From NCBI GenBank assembly GCA_030065575.1, contig JASJDZ010000009.1:30018-94017 (forward strand): a stretch of 64,000 nucleotides of DNA, in the 5' to 3' direction. The DNA is from Acidimicrobiia bacterium (lineage in GTDB: Bacteria > Actinomycetota > Acidimicrobiia > Spongiisociales > UBA5794). A model generated the notes under the pieces. It had not been told where the DNA came from. It did not search any database and saw only the letters and a program-made list of their open reading frames with translations. Both the position numbers and the translations under genes were made by a program. Shown here piece by piece: positions 1 through 8,720 of this stretch. The first letter of the stretch is position 1. Each line of letters begins with the position of its first letter.

Positions 1-2
1 TG

Positions 3-746
3 CCTTCCCCTCCGGGCGAGACGGCCGAGGAGGCCGGCGTCGACACGTCGGTCACAGGGCTGGTCACTCTTGCCGAATGCCCGCAACGGTTTTTCTGGTC
101 TGAGGTCGAGCCCCTGCCGCGGCGCCAGGCACCCGCCATGCGGCGCGGGGTCAAGGTCCATCGGCTCATCGAGCTCCACGGTCGCGGGGAGATGCCTCTC
201 GACGAGTTGGCGGACGATCTGTACGACGTCACTGCAGGCGACGAGCCGACCCCGGGCGGCCCCGATCCGTATCAGGTCTACCTCGACTCCCGGTTTGCCC
301 ACAGCAAGCCCCGCTATGTCGAAGCCCCCATCGACATCGGTCTGGGCTCAGGTCGCATTCGCGGGCGCGTCGACGCCGTCTACGAATCGGAACCGGGCAG
401 TTGGGAGATCGTCGACTTCAAGTCCGGCCGAAATGGGGCGAACCCGGCCGCCATCGTCCAGCTCGAAGCCTATGCGGTAGCGGCCGCAGATGGGGCTCTG
501 TCCAGCGAGACCCCCGATGCCATCGCAGTCACCTTTGCCTACCTCGGCGGCGGGAATCTCGAGGAGGTGACGATTGCCGTCGACCACGAGTGGCTGACCA
601 CCGCTCGGGCCCACCTCGAGTCGCTGCTCGACTCGGCATCGGGGCCCGATTACCCGCAGTCACCCTCCCCAGCTTGTCGACAATGTGACTTCCTAAGGTT
701 CTGCGACGCAGGCCGCACCTACGTGTCAGCCGACGCTGATCACTGA
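3..746 (+). CDS. PD-(D/E)XK nuclease domain, C-terminal end of a RecB/UvrD-type helicase-nuclease (5' truncated)
   Basis: The frame is open from the left edge, so this is the C-terminal part of a longer protein whose start lies outside the window. It shows a RecB-family nuclease domain: CPQRFFW, then a His in [10 protein letters not shown], the acidic residue in GRVDAVYES, and the DFKSG motif carrying the D and K of the active site. It closes with C-x2-C-x5-C ([10 protein letters not shown]). Together with the first Cys this matches the 4Fe-4S 'staple' of AddB and Cas4 nucleases. Such domains usually end UvrD/PcrA-like or AddAB DNA-repair helicases, so a role in double-strand-break processing is inferred. 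The stop overlaps the convergent dtd gene by 7 bp. Confidence 0.85.
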   Translation, partial: PSPPGETAEEAGVDTSVTGLVTLAECPQRFFWSEVEPLPRRQAPAMRRGVKVHRLIELHGRGEMPLDELADDLYDVTAGDEPTPGGPDPYQVYLDSRFAHSKPRYVEAPIDIGLGSGRIRGRVDAVYESEPGSWEIVDFKSGRNGANPAAIVQLEAYAVAAADGALSSETPDAIAVTFAYLGGGNLEEVTIAVDHEWLTTARAHLESLLDSASGPDYPQSPSPACRQCDFLRFCDAGRTYVSADADH

Positions 747-1195
747 ACCCGCCCGTCGGCAACATCGATAACGATCGTGACCGGGCCGGCGTTGAGTAAC
801 TCGACGTCCATCATGGCGCCGAAGCTGCCGGTAGCCACCCCGACGTTCTCAGCCGCAATTAGGGCGACGACCTCGTCGACGAGCACTGCGGCTTGCTCCG
901 GCGCGGCGGCTCCGGTGAAGGAGGGACGCCGCCCCTTGCGGACATCGGCGAGCAGGGTGAACTGGCTCACAACCAGTACTGAACCGCCGATGTCCATCAC
1001 GGACCGGTTCATCTTTCGTTGGTCGTCGGGGAAGATGCGCAGGCCGAGCAACTTGTCCACCAGCGCCCTGGCCTCGGCGGCGCCGTCATCGTGGCCGACA
1101 CCGAGCAACAGCAACAAGCCCGGCCCGATCTCGCCCACCACTTGCCCATCGACGTTCACCGACGCCCGGGCGACACGCTGGATGACTGCTCGCAT
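740..1195 (-). CDS. dtd: D-aminoacyl-tRNA deacylase
   Basis: A 151-residue protein of exactly the usual DTD length. It hydrolyses D-amino acids from mischarged tRNA (and Gly from tRNA-Ala), a cytosolic proofreading step. The start [13 protein letters not shown] is typical, and both signature motifs are present: SQFTL near residue 80 and the Gly-cisPro region NAGPVT near the C-terminus. The start is ATG. It lies 21 bp downstream of the DUF3097 gene on the same strand, so the two are probably cotranscribed. Confidence 0.95.
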   Translation of the reverse strand: MRAVIQRVARASVNVDGQVVGEIGPGLLLLLGVGHDDGAAEARALVDKLLGLRIFPDDQRKMNRSVMDIGGSVLVVSQFTLLADVRKGRRPSFTGAAAPEQAAVLVDEVVALIAAENVGVATGSFGAMMDVELLNAGPVTIVIDVADGRVQ

Positions 1196-1216
1196 GGGGA
1201 TGAATGTAGCGGGCCG

Positions 1217-2044
1217 TCACCCGGCAGTGACAAAGTCGATCAGCTGCTCAACAGAATTGACCAGGGGTGTCTCCACATCCCTATAGGACGAAACGCGACT
1301 CAGGACTGATTGCCAGAACCGGCCGGGATCCTCAACTCTTCCGAGCGCCGTGATAACGCCTTCTTTCCAGGGGAGGCCGGATGGGACATCGGGCCAGGCG
1401 GCGATGCCAAGCGGTTCCGGCTTGACGGCCTGCCAGATGTCCACGTAGGGATGCCCGCAGATCAGGACGTTGGAGTCAACGATCTCGGCAGCAATCCGGG
1501 ACTCCTTGGATCCCGGCACGAGGTGATCGAGGAGGACGCCGAGTCTTCGATTCCGGCTCGGGGCAAAGCTGCGGACGGCCGCGGGCAGATCATCGACTCC
1601 GTGCAACGGCTCGACCACTATCCCTTCAATGCGGAGGTCATCGCCCCAGATCCTCTCGACCAGCTCGGCATCGTGGATGCCTTCTACCCAGATTCGGTTC
1701 GCCCCAGCAGTGCGGGCGCGCATCGGACCGGTATCGATCGAACCGGAAGCGGTGTATGCCGGCGGGGTTTGGCTCGCCCAGTCCCCTGCGACCAACTCAA
1801 CCGGCTTCCCCCGGTGAAGTAGAACGCCGGCATGAGGCTTGAACTCATGGAGAGTTCCATCGATGTCGCTGAGAACGATGCGCTGACCTTCGGTGAACGA
1901 CACGACACGGCCGCTGACTCGAGAGGGCCGATGTGTCAGTTCGAGATCTCGCGCTACCGCCAGCTTCGGGTAGGACCGTGCGGCAGCATCACTGGCAATG
2001 ATGTCGCGCGACGACCATCGAGAGGACTTGGACTGGGAGGACAT
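1217..2044 (-). CDS. DUF3097 family protein
   Basis: It matches the actinobacterial DUF3097 family. Recognisable blocks are RIWVEGIHDAELVERIWGDD, VVEPLHGVDDL, LGVLLDHLVPGSKESRIA, GHPYVDIWQAVKP and a C-terminal EQLIDFVTAG. The GIHDAE and LLDHL-GSKE segments resemble a Toprim-type acidic site, but no function is established. I chose the ATG at 2044. An in-frame TTG at 2086 would add 14 poorly conserved residues. The neighbours suggest an operon with the poly-Asp protein upstream and dtd downstream. Confidence 0.85.
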   Translation of the reverse strand: MSSQSKSSRWSSRDIIASDAAARSYPKLAVARDLELTHRPSRVSGRVVSFTEGQRIVLSDIDGTLHEFKPHAGVLLHRGKPVELVAGDWASQTPPAYTASGSIDTGPMRARTAGANRIWVEGIHDAELVERIWGDDLRIEGIVVEPLHGVDDLPAAVRSFAPSRNRRLGVLLDHLVPGSKESRIAAEIVDSNVLICGHPYVDIWQAVKPEPLGIAAWPDVPSGLPWKEGVITALGRVEDPGRFWQSVLSRVSSYRDVETPLVNSVEQLIDFVTAG

Positions 2045-2101
2045 GAGACGGCAGGCTAGCGACGCGCCCTTTGCCGGCGAGGACAATCGAACGAGGGCGA
2101 A

Positions 2102-2956
2102 TCAATCGTCGTCATCATCATCGTCGTCATCATCATCATCGTCATCATCGTCGTCATCGTCGTCGTCGTCGTCATCATCATCATCGTCGCCCTCTCCGCC
2201 AGGAGAGGCGTCATCGCCCGGCGGGGGAGGCGGATTCTCGGCCGGCGGCGGAGGCGGATTCTCGGCCGGTGGCGGAGGCGGATCGTCGCCCTCTCCGCCA
2301 GGAGAGGCATCGTCGGCCGGTGGCGGAGGCGGGTCGTCGCCCTCTCCGCCAGGAGAGGCATCGTCACCCGGCGGTGGGACAGTGTCCGGTTCGTCAGATG
2401 AGATATCGTCGTCGACAGAGACTTCTTCATCCGAGGCCAACGCAGCGATCTCCTCTTCCCCGTCGGCTTCATCTAGGACGTCACCGGTACCCGCCAGGAC
2501 CAGGCCGAAGTCGGTCGCTTGCGGTTGCACTCCGCAGGCCGCCAGGGCCTCCGCAAAGGGCCGCACACGGGATTCCTCCGCGACACAGTCGGCCCAATCC
2601 TGGACGGCGCCCACATAGGCCATTACCCCGGGATCGCCCGCTGCGGTCGTCGGCGTCACCGAAGACGAAGCCACCGTGGTCGCAGTCGCCACCGGCTGTT
2701 CCACCGTACTGCCTTCAGGTTGGAGCGCCGTGCCTGCGGTTGCACTGACTGCGGCCACCGCGACCGCACCGAGCATGATCCTGAGAAGAAGGCTGGAGGT
2801 GAGCACGGTGAACCAGGTGGCGCGGCGATGCACCCGGGGACGAGCGCCGGCGGTCTTCGTGGAGTTGAACTGATCAACACCGCACGCCGCACAAAAACTG
2901 GTTCCGCTAACGCGTACGGCAGCGTCCACCCCGCAGAGGATGCACTGCTCACTCAT
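2102..2956 (-). CDS. Zinc-ribbon membrane protein with Pro-rich repeats and a C-terminal run of 28 Asp
   Basis: I do not recognise a named family. The N-terminus has two CxxC pairs (CILC at 5-8 and CAAC about 15 residues later), a small zinc-ribbon-like knuckle. A transmembrane helix follows (about residues 48-75). The extracytoplasmic part holds a Thr/Ser-rich linker, a short domain with two Cys (WADCVAEES...AACGV), an acidic stretch, and three copies of the block DDASPGGEGDD separated by PPPPP-rich linkers. The last 28 residues are all Asp up to the stop. The tail would be a dense negative charge outside the membrane. Cation binding or wall association is a guess. It heads a likely operon with DUF3097 and dtd. 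Confidence 0.75.
   Translation of the reverse strand: MSEQCILCGVDAAVRVSGTSFCAACGVDQFNSTKTAGARPRVHRRATWFTVLTSSLLLRIMLGAVAVAAVSATAGTALQPEGSTVEQPVATATTVASSSVTPTTAAGDPGVMAYVGAVQDWADCVAEESRVRPFAEALAACGVQPQATDFGLVLAGTGDVLDEADGEEEIAALASDEEVSVDDDISSDEPDTVPPPGDDASPGGEGDDPPPPPADDASPGGEGDDPPPPPAENPPPPPAENPPPPPGDDASPGGEGDDDDDDDDDDDDDDDDDDDDDDDDDDDD
2105..2188 (-). repeat. Trinucleotide (GAY)28 tract coding for poly-Asp
   Basis: These 84 bp are 28 uninterrupted GAC/GAT codons read on the minus strand and end directly at the TGA stop. GAT and GAC alternate irregularly, so the tract is not a pure microsatellite. Either the codon mix has drifted, or selection keeps the amino acid while length changes occur. 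Confidence 0.95.
2189..2360 (-). repeat. Minisatellite inside the poly-Asp gene, three copies each carrying a 7-bp hairpin
   Basis: A 20-bp segment recurs at about 2189, 2288 and 2339 and codes for SPGGEGD. Each copy contains CCTCTCC-gcca-GGAGAGG (2191-2208, 2290-2307, 2341-2358), a perfect 7-bp stem. GC-rich units coding for (A/G)EN/DD-PPPPP lie between them. The pattern looks like in-frame unit duplication. Confidence 0.8.
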
Positions 2957-3090
2957 ACCTCCATTATGCCACTACCCACAGCGTATACAACGATACTCTC
3001 CGTAGTTGCCGTGGTGACTAGTCAGTTAACAATCGGTGAACCTGATGAGTTTCGCAACATGGGGCCGCTGCGAGGCATATGATCCACGCC

Positions 3091-3774
3091 ATGACTGAGC
3101 AGATCCTCGTAGTCGATGACGAGCCCATGGTGCGCGAGGTAGTCGTCGCCTACCTGGTCCGGGAAGGCTATTCAGTAGCGGAAGCTGCCACCGGGAAGGC
3201 CGCCCTCGAGCAAATAGCCGATCACGAGCCCGACCTCGTGATTCTCGATGTCATGCTCCCCGAGGTCGACGGTCTTTCGGTGCTGACCGAGGTACGAAGG
3301 CAGGGAGACACTCCGGTCATCCTGCTCACTGCTCGCACGGAGGAACCCGACCGTGTCCAGGGTCTGGAGCTAGGTGCCGACGACTATGTGATCAAGCCAT
3401 TCTCGCCCCGCGAGCTGGTGGCCCGGGTTCGTAGCGTGCTGCGAAGGTCCGCCCCCACCCCCGCCCCTGTCGGCACCCTCGAGTTCGGCAGCTTGCTGAT
3501 CGACGAGCAAGCGCGGATAGTCACGCTGGATGGCGATGACGTCGAGATGACGCCCAAGGAGTTTGATTTGCTCGCCTTTCTGGCGCGATCACCCCGTCAG
3601 GTCTTCTCACGGGCGGAATTGCTGAAACAGGTATGGGACTCCTCTCCTGATTGGCAGGACCCGTCCACCGTCACCGTCCACGTGCGCCGCCTCCGGCGCA
3701 AGCTGGAAGCCGACCAGGAGAACCCGCGGTGGATCACAACTGTGTGGGGTGTCGGCTATCGGTTCGAGCCATGA
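3091..3774 (+). CDS. OmpR/PhoB-family response regulator
   Basis: A 227-residue regulator. The receiver domain (1-115) has acidic residues at 9-11, the phosphoacceptor Asp53 in ILDVMLPEVDG, and Lys in VIKPF. The C-terminal winged helix contains EFDLLAFLARSPRQVFSRAELL and ends ITTVWGVGYRFEP, as in OmpR-type DNA-binding domains. The ATG at 3091 aligns with the family start MTEQILVVDDE. An in-frame ATG at 3079 would add MIHA. The stop overlaps the ATG of the downstream kinase (ATGA), so the two are translationally coupled partners. The stimulus is unknown. Confidence 0.93.
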   Translation: MTEQILVVDDEPMVREVVVAYLVREGYSVAEAATGKAALEQIADHEPDLVILDVMLPEVDGLSVLTEVRRQGDTPVILLTARTEEPDRVQGLELGADDYVIKPFSPRELVARVRSVLRRSAPTPAPVGTLEFGSLLIDEQARIVTLDGDDVEMTPKEFDLLAFLARSPRQVFSRAELLKQVWDSSPDWQDPSTVTVHVRRLRRKLEADQENPRWITTVWGVGYRFEP

Positions 3775-4949
3775 ACTACCGACCGCTTCTTTGGCTTCCG
3801 GCTGCAGTCCTCATCGCCATCTGGCTGTTCGAAGTGACGATGCAACCAACCTCTGCGGAACGGAACCGTCTCGGCCTCATATTCGTCGCCCTCGGCCTCG
3901 TTGCTGCGCTGGCGGTGCTGCTGCTGCCGCGGTGGTCGAACCGAGCACGATCACTGCGGTTCTCGATAGTCGCCGTTGGCATGACCTCGTTCCTGATTGT
4001 TGCCGGGACCGCCGTCGTTGCGGCCCAGGAGATGTTCTTCTCTTCCCACGACTTGCAGTTGCTCCTCGTCGTCCTCGGATTCGGCCTCGTTGCCTCATTT
4101 GGGTTCGCTTTCGCAGTGTCCCGGCCGATCACGGCAGATCTGCGCCAGATTGCCGATGCCGCCGAGCGAGTTGCAGCCGGAGACTTCGACGCCAGCCCGG
4201 CGGTGGCACGCAGTGACGAGGTCGGAGCGCTCGCCAAAGCCTTTGACTCGATGGCGGCCGACCTCCGGGCCGCCGACTCGCAGCGGGCGGTCGAAGACCA
4301 GGCACGACGGGAGTTCTTCACGGCAGTCGGCCACGACCTGCGCAGCCCGCTGGGATCCCTGCAGGCAGCCGTCGAAGCACTGGAAGATGGGGTGGCCCCT
4401 GATCCCCATCGGTACCTGCAGTCGATGCAGCGGGACATAGCGTCGCTCCATCGGCTGGTCGATGACATCTTCCTGCTGGCAAGGCTCGAAGCCGGGGATG
4501 TGGAGCTCAACACCCAGCCGGTCGACGTGACTGAGATCGCCGATGAGACAATCGAGGTTCTCCGGCCAACTGCCCGGCGGCTTGGCATCGAGGTCGAGCT
4601 CTCTGCGCCCGGGTCGATCACCGCGAATACGGCGCCGGAAGCGCTGGGTCGGGTGATGCGCAACCTACTCGACAACGCCGTGCGGCATGCCGAGAGCCGG
4701 GTCACGGTCTCTGTGACCACTCCAGGTGAGCTCGTCGTCCGGGTCACCGACGATGGCCCGGGATTCCCCCCGGAGTTTGTGACCCAGGCCTTTGACCGAT
4801 TCACCCGGGCCGATTCGGCTCGCACCAGGGACGGAAGCGGAACGGGACTCGGCTTGGCAATCGCCCATCGCTTCATCACTGGACTGGACGGAGCGATCAG
4901 AGCCGAGCCGGGGCCCGGAGGCAAGGTCGAGTTCAGTCTGCCGCTCTAG
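3771..4949 (+). CDS. HAMP-containing sensor histidine kinase
   Basis: A 392-residue membrane kinase paired with the preceding regulator. There are about four N-terminal membrane helices (roughly 5-21, 34-53, 63-86 and 94-117) with little extracytoplasmic sequence. A HAMP linker (about 117-170) follows, then the HisKA box with phospho-His188 in AVGHDLRSPLGSL. The ATPase domain has the N-box NLLDNAVRHA, the G1 box DDGPGF and the G2 box GTGLGLAI. With no periplasmic domain it probably senses a membrane or intramembrane cue. The start is the ATG in the ATGA overlap. The 3' end overlaps the convergent adenosine deaminase gene by 4 bp. Confidence 0.93.
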   Translation: MNYRPLLWLPAAVLIAIWLFEVTMQPTSAERNRLGLIFVALGLVAALAVLLLPRWSNRARSLRFSIVAVGMTSFLIVAGTAVVAAQEMFFSSHDLQLLLVVLGFGLVASFGFAFAVSRPITADLRQIADAAERVAAGDFDASPAVARSDEVGALAKAFDSMAADLRAADSQRAVEDQARREFFTAVGHDLRSPLGSLQAAVEALEDGVAPDPHRYLQSMQRDIASLHRLVDDIFLLARLEAGDVELNTQPVDVTEIADETIEVLRPTARRLGIEVELSAPGSITANTAPEALGRVMRNLLDNAVRHAESRVTVSVTTPGELVVRVTDDGPGFPPEFVTQAFDRFTRADSARTRDGSGTGLGLAIAHRFITGLDGAIRAEPGPGGKVEFSLPL

Positions 4950-5968
4950 CCGGCCCATCCCCTGGCAATGGTGGTGCGCAACGCTGCCTTCGTATTGTCG
5001 TCACAGAAGGCGGCGCCGATAGCCCCGAGATTGATCTCCCGGAACTCGCCCGCGTCGAATCCGTGAACCGAGCGCCACAACTCGTACTCACGAGCAACCG
5101 TTGTTGTGGTGATTGCACGATCATCAGGATTGACCGACAAGCTGAACCCGGCATCCTGATACAGCCGAACCGGATGTTCGGGCACGGGGGTCCCCAGGCA
5201 GCTGTTCGAGGTTACGCAGACCTCCAGCGTGATCTGCCGATCAAGCACTTGCCGGGCCACGTTGCCCAGCTCGATGATCCGCCCATCGCGGACCTCGCAA
5301 TCATCAACCAGGTGAAGGCCGTGCCCGATCCGCGTCGGGCTGGCAGCATCGAGTGCCTCGGCGATGCTCGCCGGCCCCGCCATCTCACCGGCGTGGATCG
5401 TGAGTCCCAGCCCTGCGTCGCGGGCTATTGAGTAAGCCTCTGCGTGCATGCCGGCGCCGAAGTCGAACTCGTTGCCTGCAAGATCAAAACCAACCACTCC
5501 TCTGCCCAACCATGACGCAGCGAGGCGGGCGGCGGAAGCGGACTCGTCGGGGTCGTTCTCCCGGATCCCACAGATGATCGTGCGCGCAACACAACCGGTC
5601 TCCCGCTCCCCGTCGCTCAGACCGGCAACGACGGCTGCGACAACATCATCTCCGGTCATTCCGTCAGCCAGGTGGTTGAGTGGGGCAAATCTCAGCTCTG
5701 CGTAAACAACGCCATCGGCAGCAAGATCCTCGACCGCTTCGCGGGCAACAAGGCGAAGCGCGTCCGCCGATTGCAGCAGCTCAATTACCAGGTAGAACCG
5801 GGCCCAAGCGTCGGGGAACGGCATCCCGGGCACGATGGTGAACCAATCGGCTAGTTCCTGCACGTCCTGGGTGGGGAGAGCGACGTCGTTGCGACGGGCC
5901 AGGTCGATGATGGTCGATGGTCTCACTCCCCCGTCGAGGTGATCATGCAATACGACCTTGGGCTCCAT
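4946..5968 (-). CDS. add: Adenosine deaminase
   Basis: A 340-residue metal-dependent hydrolase that converts adenosine or deoxyadenosine to inosine in purine salvage. The metal ligands are in LHDHLDGGVRP (His8, His10), the middle His is in TIHAGE, RIGHG is intact, and the catalytic Asp pair is in LSVNPDDR. Length and motif order are those of the bacterial/eukaryotic Add family. The start is the ATG that begins MEPKVVLHDH. It is a single-gene unit. Two other nucleoside-salvage genes in the window (16577 and 32915) could act on its product. Confidence 0.92.
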   Translation of the reverse strand: MEPKVVLHDHLDGGVRPSTIIDLARRNDVALPTQDVQELADWFTIVPGMPFPDAWARFYLVIELLQSADALRLVAREAVEDLAADGVVYAELRFAPLNHLADGMTGDDVVAAVVAGLSDGERETGCVARTIICGIRENDPDESASAARLAASWLGRGVVGFDLAGNEFDFGAGMHAEAYSIARDAGLGLTIHAGEMAGPASIAEALDAASPTRIGHGLHLVDDCEVRDGRIIELGNVARQVLDRQITLEVCVTSNSCLGTPVPEHPVRLYQDAGFSLSVNPDDRAITTTTVAREYELWRSVHGFDAGEFREINLGAIGAAFCDDNTKAALRTTIARGWAG

Positions 5969-6057
5969 TCCGCAATGTTAGACCTCCGTGCACACCCCAA
6001 CTGTGAGCACTCGAAGCCTGATCCCCGGCACCTGCGCAGCGAACCCGATTTGCCGAA

Positions 6058-6966
6058 GTGGCCCCTACAATCCCGGCGGTGAGACAAGCACCAAATCATG
6101 TTCTGCGCGGCTTCCTGATGGGAGCCGCCGATATCGTCCCCGGTGTATCGGGGGGAACGGTTGCCCTCGTGCTCGGTATCTACGAGCGCCTGGTCGAGTC
6201 AATCAGGGCCGGTAGCTCTGCGCTCGGCCATATGGTCCGGGGCGACTGGCCGGGGACGGGGCGATGGCTGCAGCGGGTGGATTGGGGCTTCCTGATTCCA
6301 TTGCTGGTCGGCATCCTGCTTGCAGTCCTTTCATTGGCCAGCGTCCTCGAAACCCTGCTTCATGACTACCCGGAGGAGATGGCCGGGGCCTTCACAGGCC
6401 TGATCGCCGGGTCTGTCATCATTGCCTGGCGACTCGTAGGGAGGTGGCATGCGATGGCATTGGCCACTGCTGTGGGGATGGCGGTTGCAACGTTCTACGT
6501 CCTCGGGTTGCGCGAGGGGACCTCCGACGAGACCGTGGCGCAACTCGCCGATCCGGCGCTGTGGGCATTCTTCGGGGCCGGGGCCATTGCCATTTGCGCG
6601 ATGATCCTTCCCGGGGTGAGCGGGTCTTTCCTGCTCGTTGTTCTCGGTATGTACGGGCCGGTATTGGAGGCGGTCAACGAACGGTCGCTGACGACGCTCG
6701 GCGTCATGCTGGTCGGGATGATTCTGGGTCTGGCCCTCTTCTCGCAGCTACTCAGCTGGGCGCTGTCTCACCATCACGACACTGTCGTTGCCGGGCTGAT
6801 CGGCCTGATGGCCGGGTCACTGAGGGTGCTGTGGCCGTGGCCGGATGGCTTGGATAGCACGGTGTTGGGAAGACCGGACGAAAACCTGGCCGGTGTAGTT
6901 GGCCTCAGTGTCCTCGGTCTAGCGGTCGTCGTTCTCCTCGGCCGACTCGGTTCGCGAGTCAAATAG
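6058..6966 (+). CDS. popT: DUF368 family undecaprenyl-phosphate translocase
   Basis: A polytopic membrane protein of 302 residues with the DUF368 hallmark near the N-terminus (RGFLMGAADIVPGVSGGTVAL) and its internal pseudo-repeat AMILPGVSGSFLLVVLGMY around residue 180. DUF368 proteins were recently shown to return undecaprenyl phosphate across the membrane for reuse in cell-wall synthesis. I assign that role by family. The start is GTG at 6058, with a second GTG at 6079 possible. The last 48 bp overlap a convergent small gene on the other strand. Confidence 0.88.
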   Translation: MAPTIPAVRQAPNHVLRGFLMGAADIVPGVSGGTVALVLGIYERLVESIRAGSSALGHMVRGDWPGTGRWLQRVDWGFLIPLLVGILLAVLSLASVLETLLHDYPEEMAGAFTGLIAGSVIIAWRLVGRWHAMALATAVGMAVATFYVLGLREGTSDETVAQLADPALWAFFGAGAIAICAMILPGVSGSFLLVVLGMYGPVLEAVNERSLTTLGVMLVGMILGLALFSQLLSWALSHHHDTVVAGLIGLMAGSLRVLWPWPDGLDSTVLGRPDENLAGVVGLSVLGLAVVVLLGRLGSRVK

Positions 6967-7113
6967 GGCGAGCCTTCGGAGATACGCGACAAACGGGCCC
7001 GACATGATCGCCGCCGCAACTTCCTCGGCGGGGATCACATAGGTTCCCTGGGCGATACTCTGGGCGATAGCCGACAATCTCTCTGCCCTTTCGTCTCTAT
7101 CCGCGGCAGGCAC
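6919..7113 (-). CDS. Small FlgM-like (anti-sigma) protein
   Basis: A 64-residue protein. Its middle, ERLSAIAQSIAQGTYVIPAE, followed by EVAAAIMSG, resembles the C-terminal sigma-binding helices of FlgM (R-x3-I-x3-I-x2-G-x-Y-x-V-x5-VA). No flagellar gene is in the window, so the partner could be a FliA/WhiG-type sigma factor elsewhere. The start is GTG at 7113, immediately downstream of a sigma-28-like -10 element, which suggests a leaderless mRNA. It overlaps the end of the DUF368 gene by 48 bp in the opposite direction. The family assignment is tentative. Confidence 0.5.
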   Translation of the reverse strand: MPAADRDERAERLSAIAQSIAQGTYVIPAEEVAAAIMSGPFVAYLRRLALFDSRTESAEENDDR

Positions 7114-7119
7114 AGTTCT

Positions 7120-7149
7120 TTATCGACCTTTCGGGTGTGTTTTCTTGAG
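7120..7149 (-). promoter_or_regulatory. Possible sigma-28/WhiG-type promoter of the FlgM-like gene
   Basis: On the minus strand GTCGATAA (7127-7120) matches the sigma-28 -10 consensus GCCGATAA at 7 of 8 positions. A weak -35-like TCAAGAAA lies 13 bp upstream. The predicted transcription start would fall almost on the GTG start codon. Confidence 0.35.
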
Positions 7150-7176
7150 CCGCATGTGCGCTACATCAATCGGATG

Positions 7177-7193
7177 AGGCCCAGACGGGGCCT
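7177..7193 (-). terminator. Weak hairpin after the nitronate monooxygenase gene
   Basis: AGGCCC-agacg-GGGCCT forms a 6-bp stem about 50 bp downstream of the gene end. There is no clear U-tract, so termination is uncertain. Confidence 0.25.
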
Positions 7194-7241
7194 AGTGGCG
7201 AAGCGACCGTGCCGCACCGAGCAAGCCGAACCCGGTGGACG

Positions 7242-8681
7242 TCAGCGCCGGGCGGCGGGGACATCTCGAAGCAGATACTCGACTACGTCGGCCGCGGAAT
7301 AGGTTTCGGCACCTGGCTTGAGAAATCGCGCCACGTTGGCCACATCGTCGCCCGACGTGACCAGCGGCAACTCTTCGTCGCCACTCTTCTGCACCTGACC
7401 GAGGTCGATGCTGGCCATCAGCGCGTTGCAGACACACTTGCGGCCAATCGTCTCCGTTTCGTCGCCACCTTTACGCACGTAGTCACGCACCGGCTCGGAG
7501 GCGCAACGCCAGCCGACGGTCTCGTCATCGATCCGGTAAGCAGTACGCAGGTAGCCAAGATCGCAAACCCGCTCCCGCTTCTCATAGAGGTTCTGCTCGG
7601 ACATCGTGTCCGGCACCGAAACAACCTTGAACGGGAACCCGGTGGGTGACGCGACGGGATCGGTGAACACCGCTGCCGAGCCGGCCTTGCTCTGAGCGAT
7701 CACCCGAGCCTTCACCTCGGGCGAGAAGCCGGACTCCTCGGCGTAGGCGAAGGCAGTTCCCACCTGTACCCCGGTCGCCCCCGCCTCTAGCGCATCCACA
7801 ACCCGCTCCGGTTCGCCGTACGAGCCTGCGAGCCAGAAAGGCAACCCAAACTCGGCAATCGCAGCGAGGTCGGCATCGTCCCTCTCTCCGTAGATCGGCT
7901 CCCCGTTGTCATCGAGCTGCAGCTTCCCCCGCGGCGGAGCATTGTGACCTCCTGCAGTTGGTCCCTCGACGATGAACCCATCAACCCCCTCATCACGGGC
8001 AAACATCTTCGCCAGCACTGCCGACGAGATGATGGGGAAGAACTTGGGCCGCTTCAGCTTGGTGAGGTTATCCCCGCAGAACTCAGCCGGATCGAAGCGA
8101 AGCCAGAACGGCTTGTCCTTCTCGGCATCCTTCACGTCTAGCTTCAGCTCGGCCGGGAGCCCGTCGGCCAGTTTGTCCAGGACCTTGGGAATCTCTCGCG
8201 GTATTCCCGCTCCCATGAGTACTGCATCAACTCCCGCCAGCATCGCCCCGTACAGCGAGGGGAGAGTTGGAGCCTGGATCTTGGTGAGCAGGTTGATCCC
8301 CACCATGCCGTCGTGGCCCTCCTTGGCGAGGAACACTTCTACGAAGTTGGCCAGCACCTGCAGATCGAGGAGATTCCGCGATGGCTTGAGCCTGCCCATG
8401 GGGTGGCTCTTGAAGCGCTTCTTGATGGTGTCGCCCGAAGGCTTGAAGTAGCGGGCGAACACCCTCTTCACCACGTCGGGGATCGGGAAATGCGCAGCCG
8501 CTCTTCGGATGTGCCCGCCAACATCCCCGTTCTGAAGACGCCGGACCAGAACAACATCCAGTGCGGTGCCCGACACGACCCCCATCTGCCCGAGACGGGA
8601 CACCGAGCGTGCCAGCCTCCAATCGGAGACGGCAACACCCATGCCTCCTTGGATGATGATGGGCAGATCGGGTCGATGCAT
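7242..8681 (-). CDS. Nitronate monooxygenase / 2-nitropropane dioxygenase-like flavoprotein
   Basis: A 479-residue TIM-barrel FMN protein. It has the N-terminal PIIIQGGMGVAVSDWRLA, the family signature GFIVEGPTAGGHNAP with the candidate catalytic His, and the phosphate-binding segment WLAGSYGEPERV...GVQVGTAF. The family oxidises alkyl nitronates such as propionate-3-nitronate. A C-terminal extension of about 110 residues contains several Cys (WRCASEP, IGRKCVCNALM). This resembles the longer PfaD-like subgroup, so the true substrate may not be a nitronate. It appears to be monocistronic. Confidence 0.85.
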   Translation of the reverse strand: MHRPDLPIIIQGGMGVAVSDWRLARSVSRLGQMGVVSGTALDVVLVRRLQNGDVGGHIRRAAAHFPIPDVVKRVFARYFKPSGDTIKKRFKSHPMGRLKPSRNLLDLQVLANFVEVFLAKEGHDGMVGINLLTKIQAPTLPSLYGAMLAGVDAVLMGAGIPREIPKVLDKLADGLPAELKLDVKDAEKDKPFWLRFDPAEFCGDNLTKLKRPKFFPIISSAVLAKMFARDEGVDGFIVEGPTAGGHNAPPRGKLQLDDNGEPIYGERDDADLAAIAEFGLPFWLAGSYGEPERVVDALEAGATGVQVGTAFAYAEESGFSPEVKARVIAQSKAGSAAVFTDPVASPTGFPFKVVSVPDTMSEQNLYEKRERVCDLGYLRTAYRIDDETVGWRCASEPVRDYVRKGGDETETIGRKCVCNALMASIDLGQVQKSGDEELPLVTSGDDVANVARFLKPGAETYSAADVVEYLLRDVPAARR

Positions 8682-8720
8682 GCGGGCATGCTAGGGGTAA
8701 CTGATCAGCGACGCCGACAT

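Noticed and set aside
2189..2360. Regular hairpin repeats resembling a CRISPR array
   Set aside because: The spacing is unequal, the spacers are themselves repeats, and the whole stretch codes in frame for Pro/Asp-rich repeats. No cas gene is present.
1998..2618. Plus-strand frame with a long Ser run opposite the poly-Asp gene
   Set aside because: It is the complement of the GAY repeat. The minus-strand gene has a zinc ribbon, membrane helix and sensible start.
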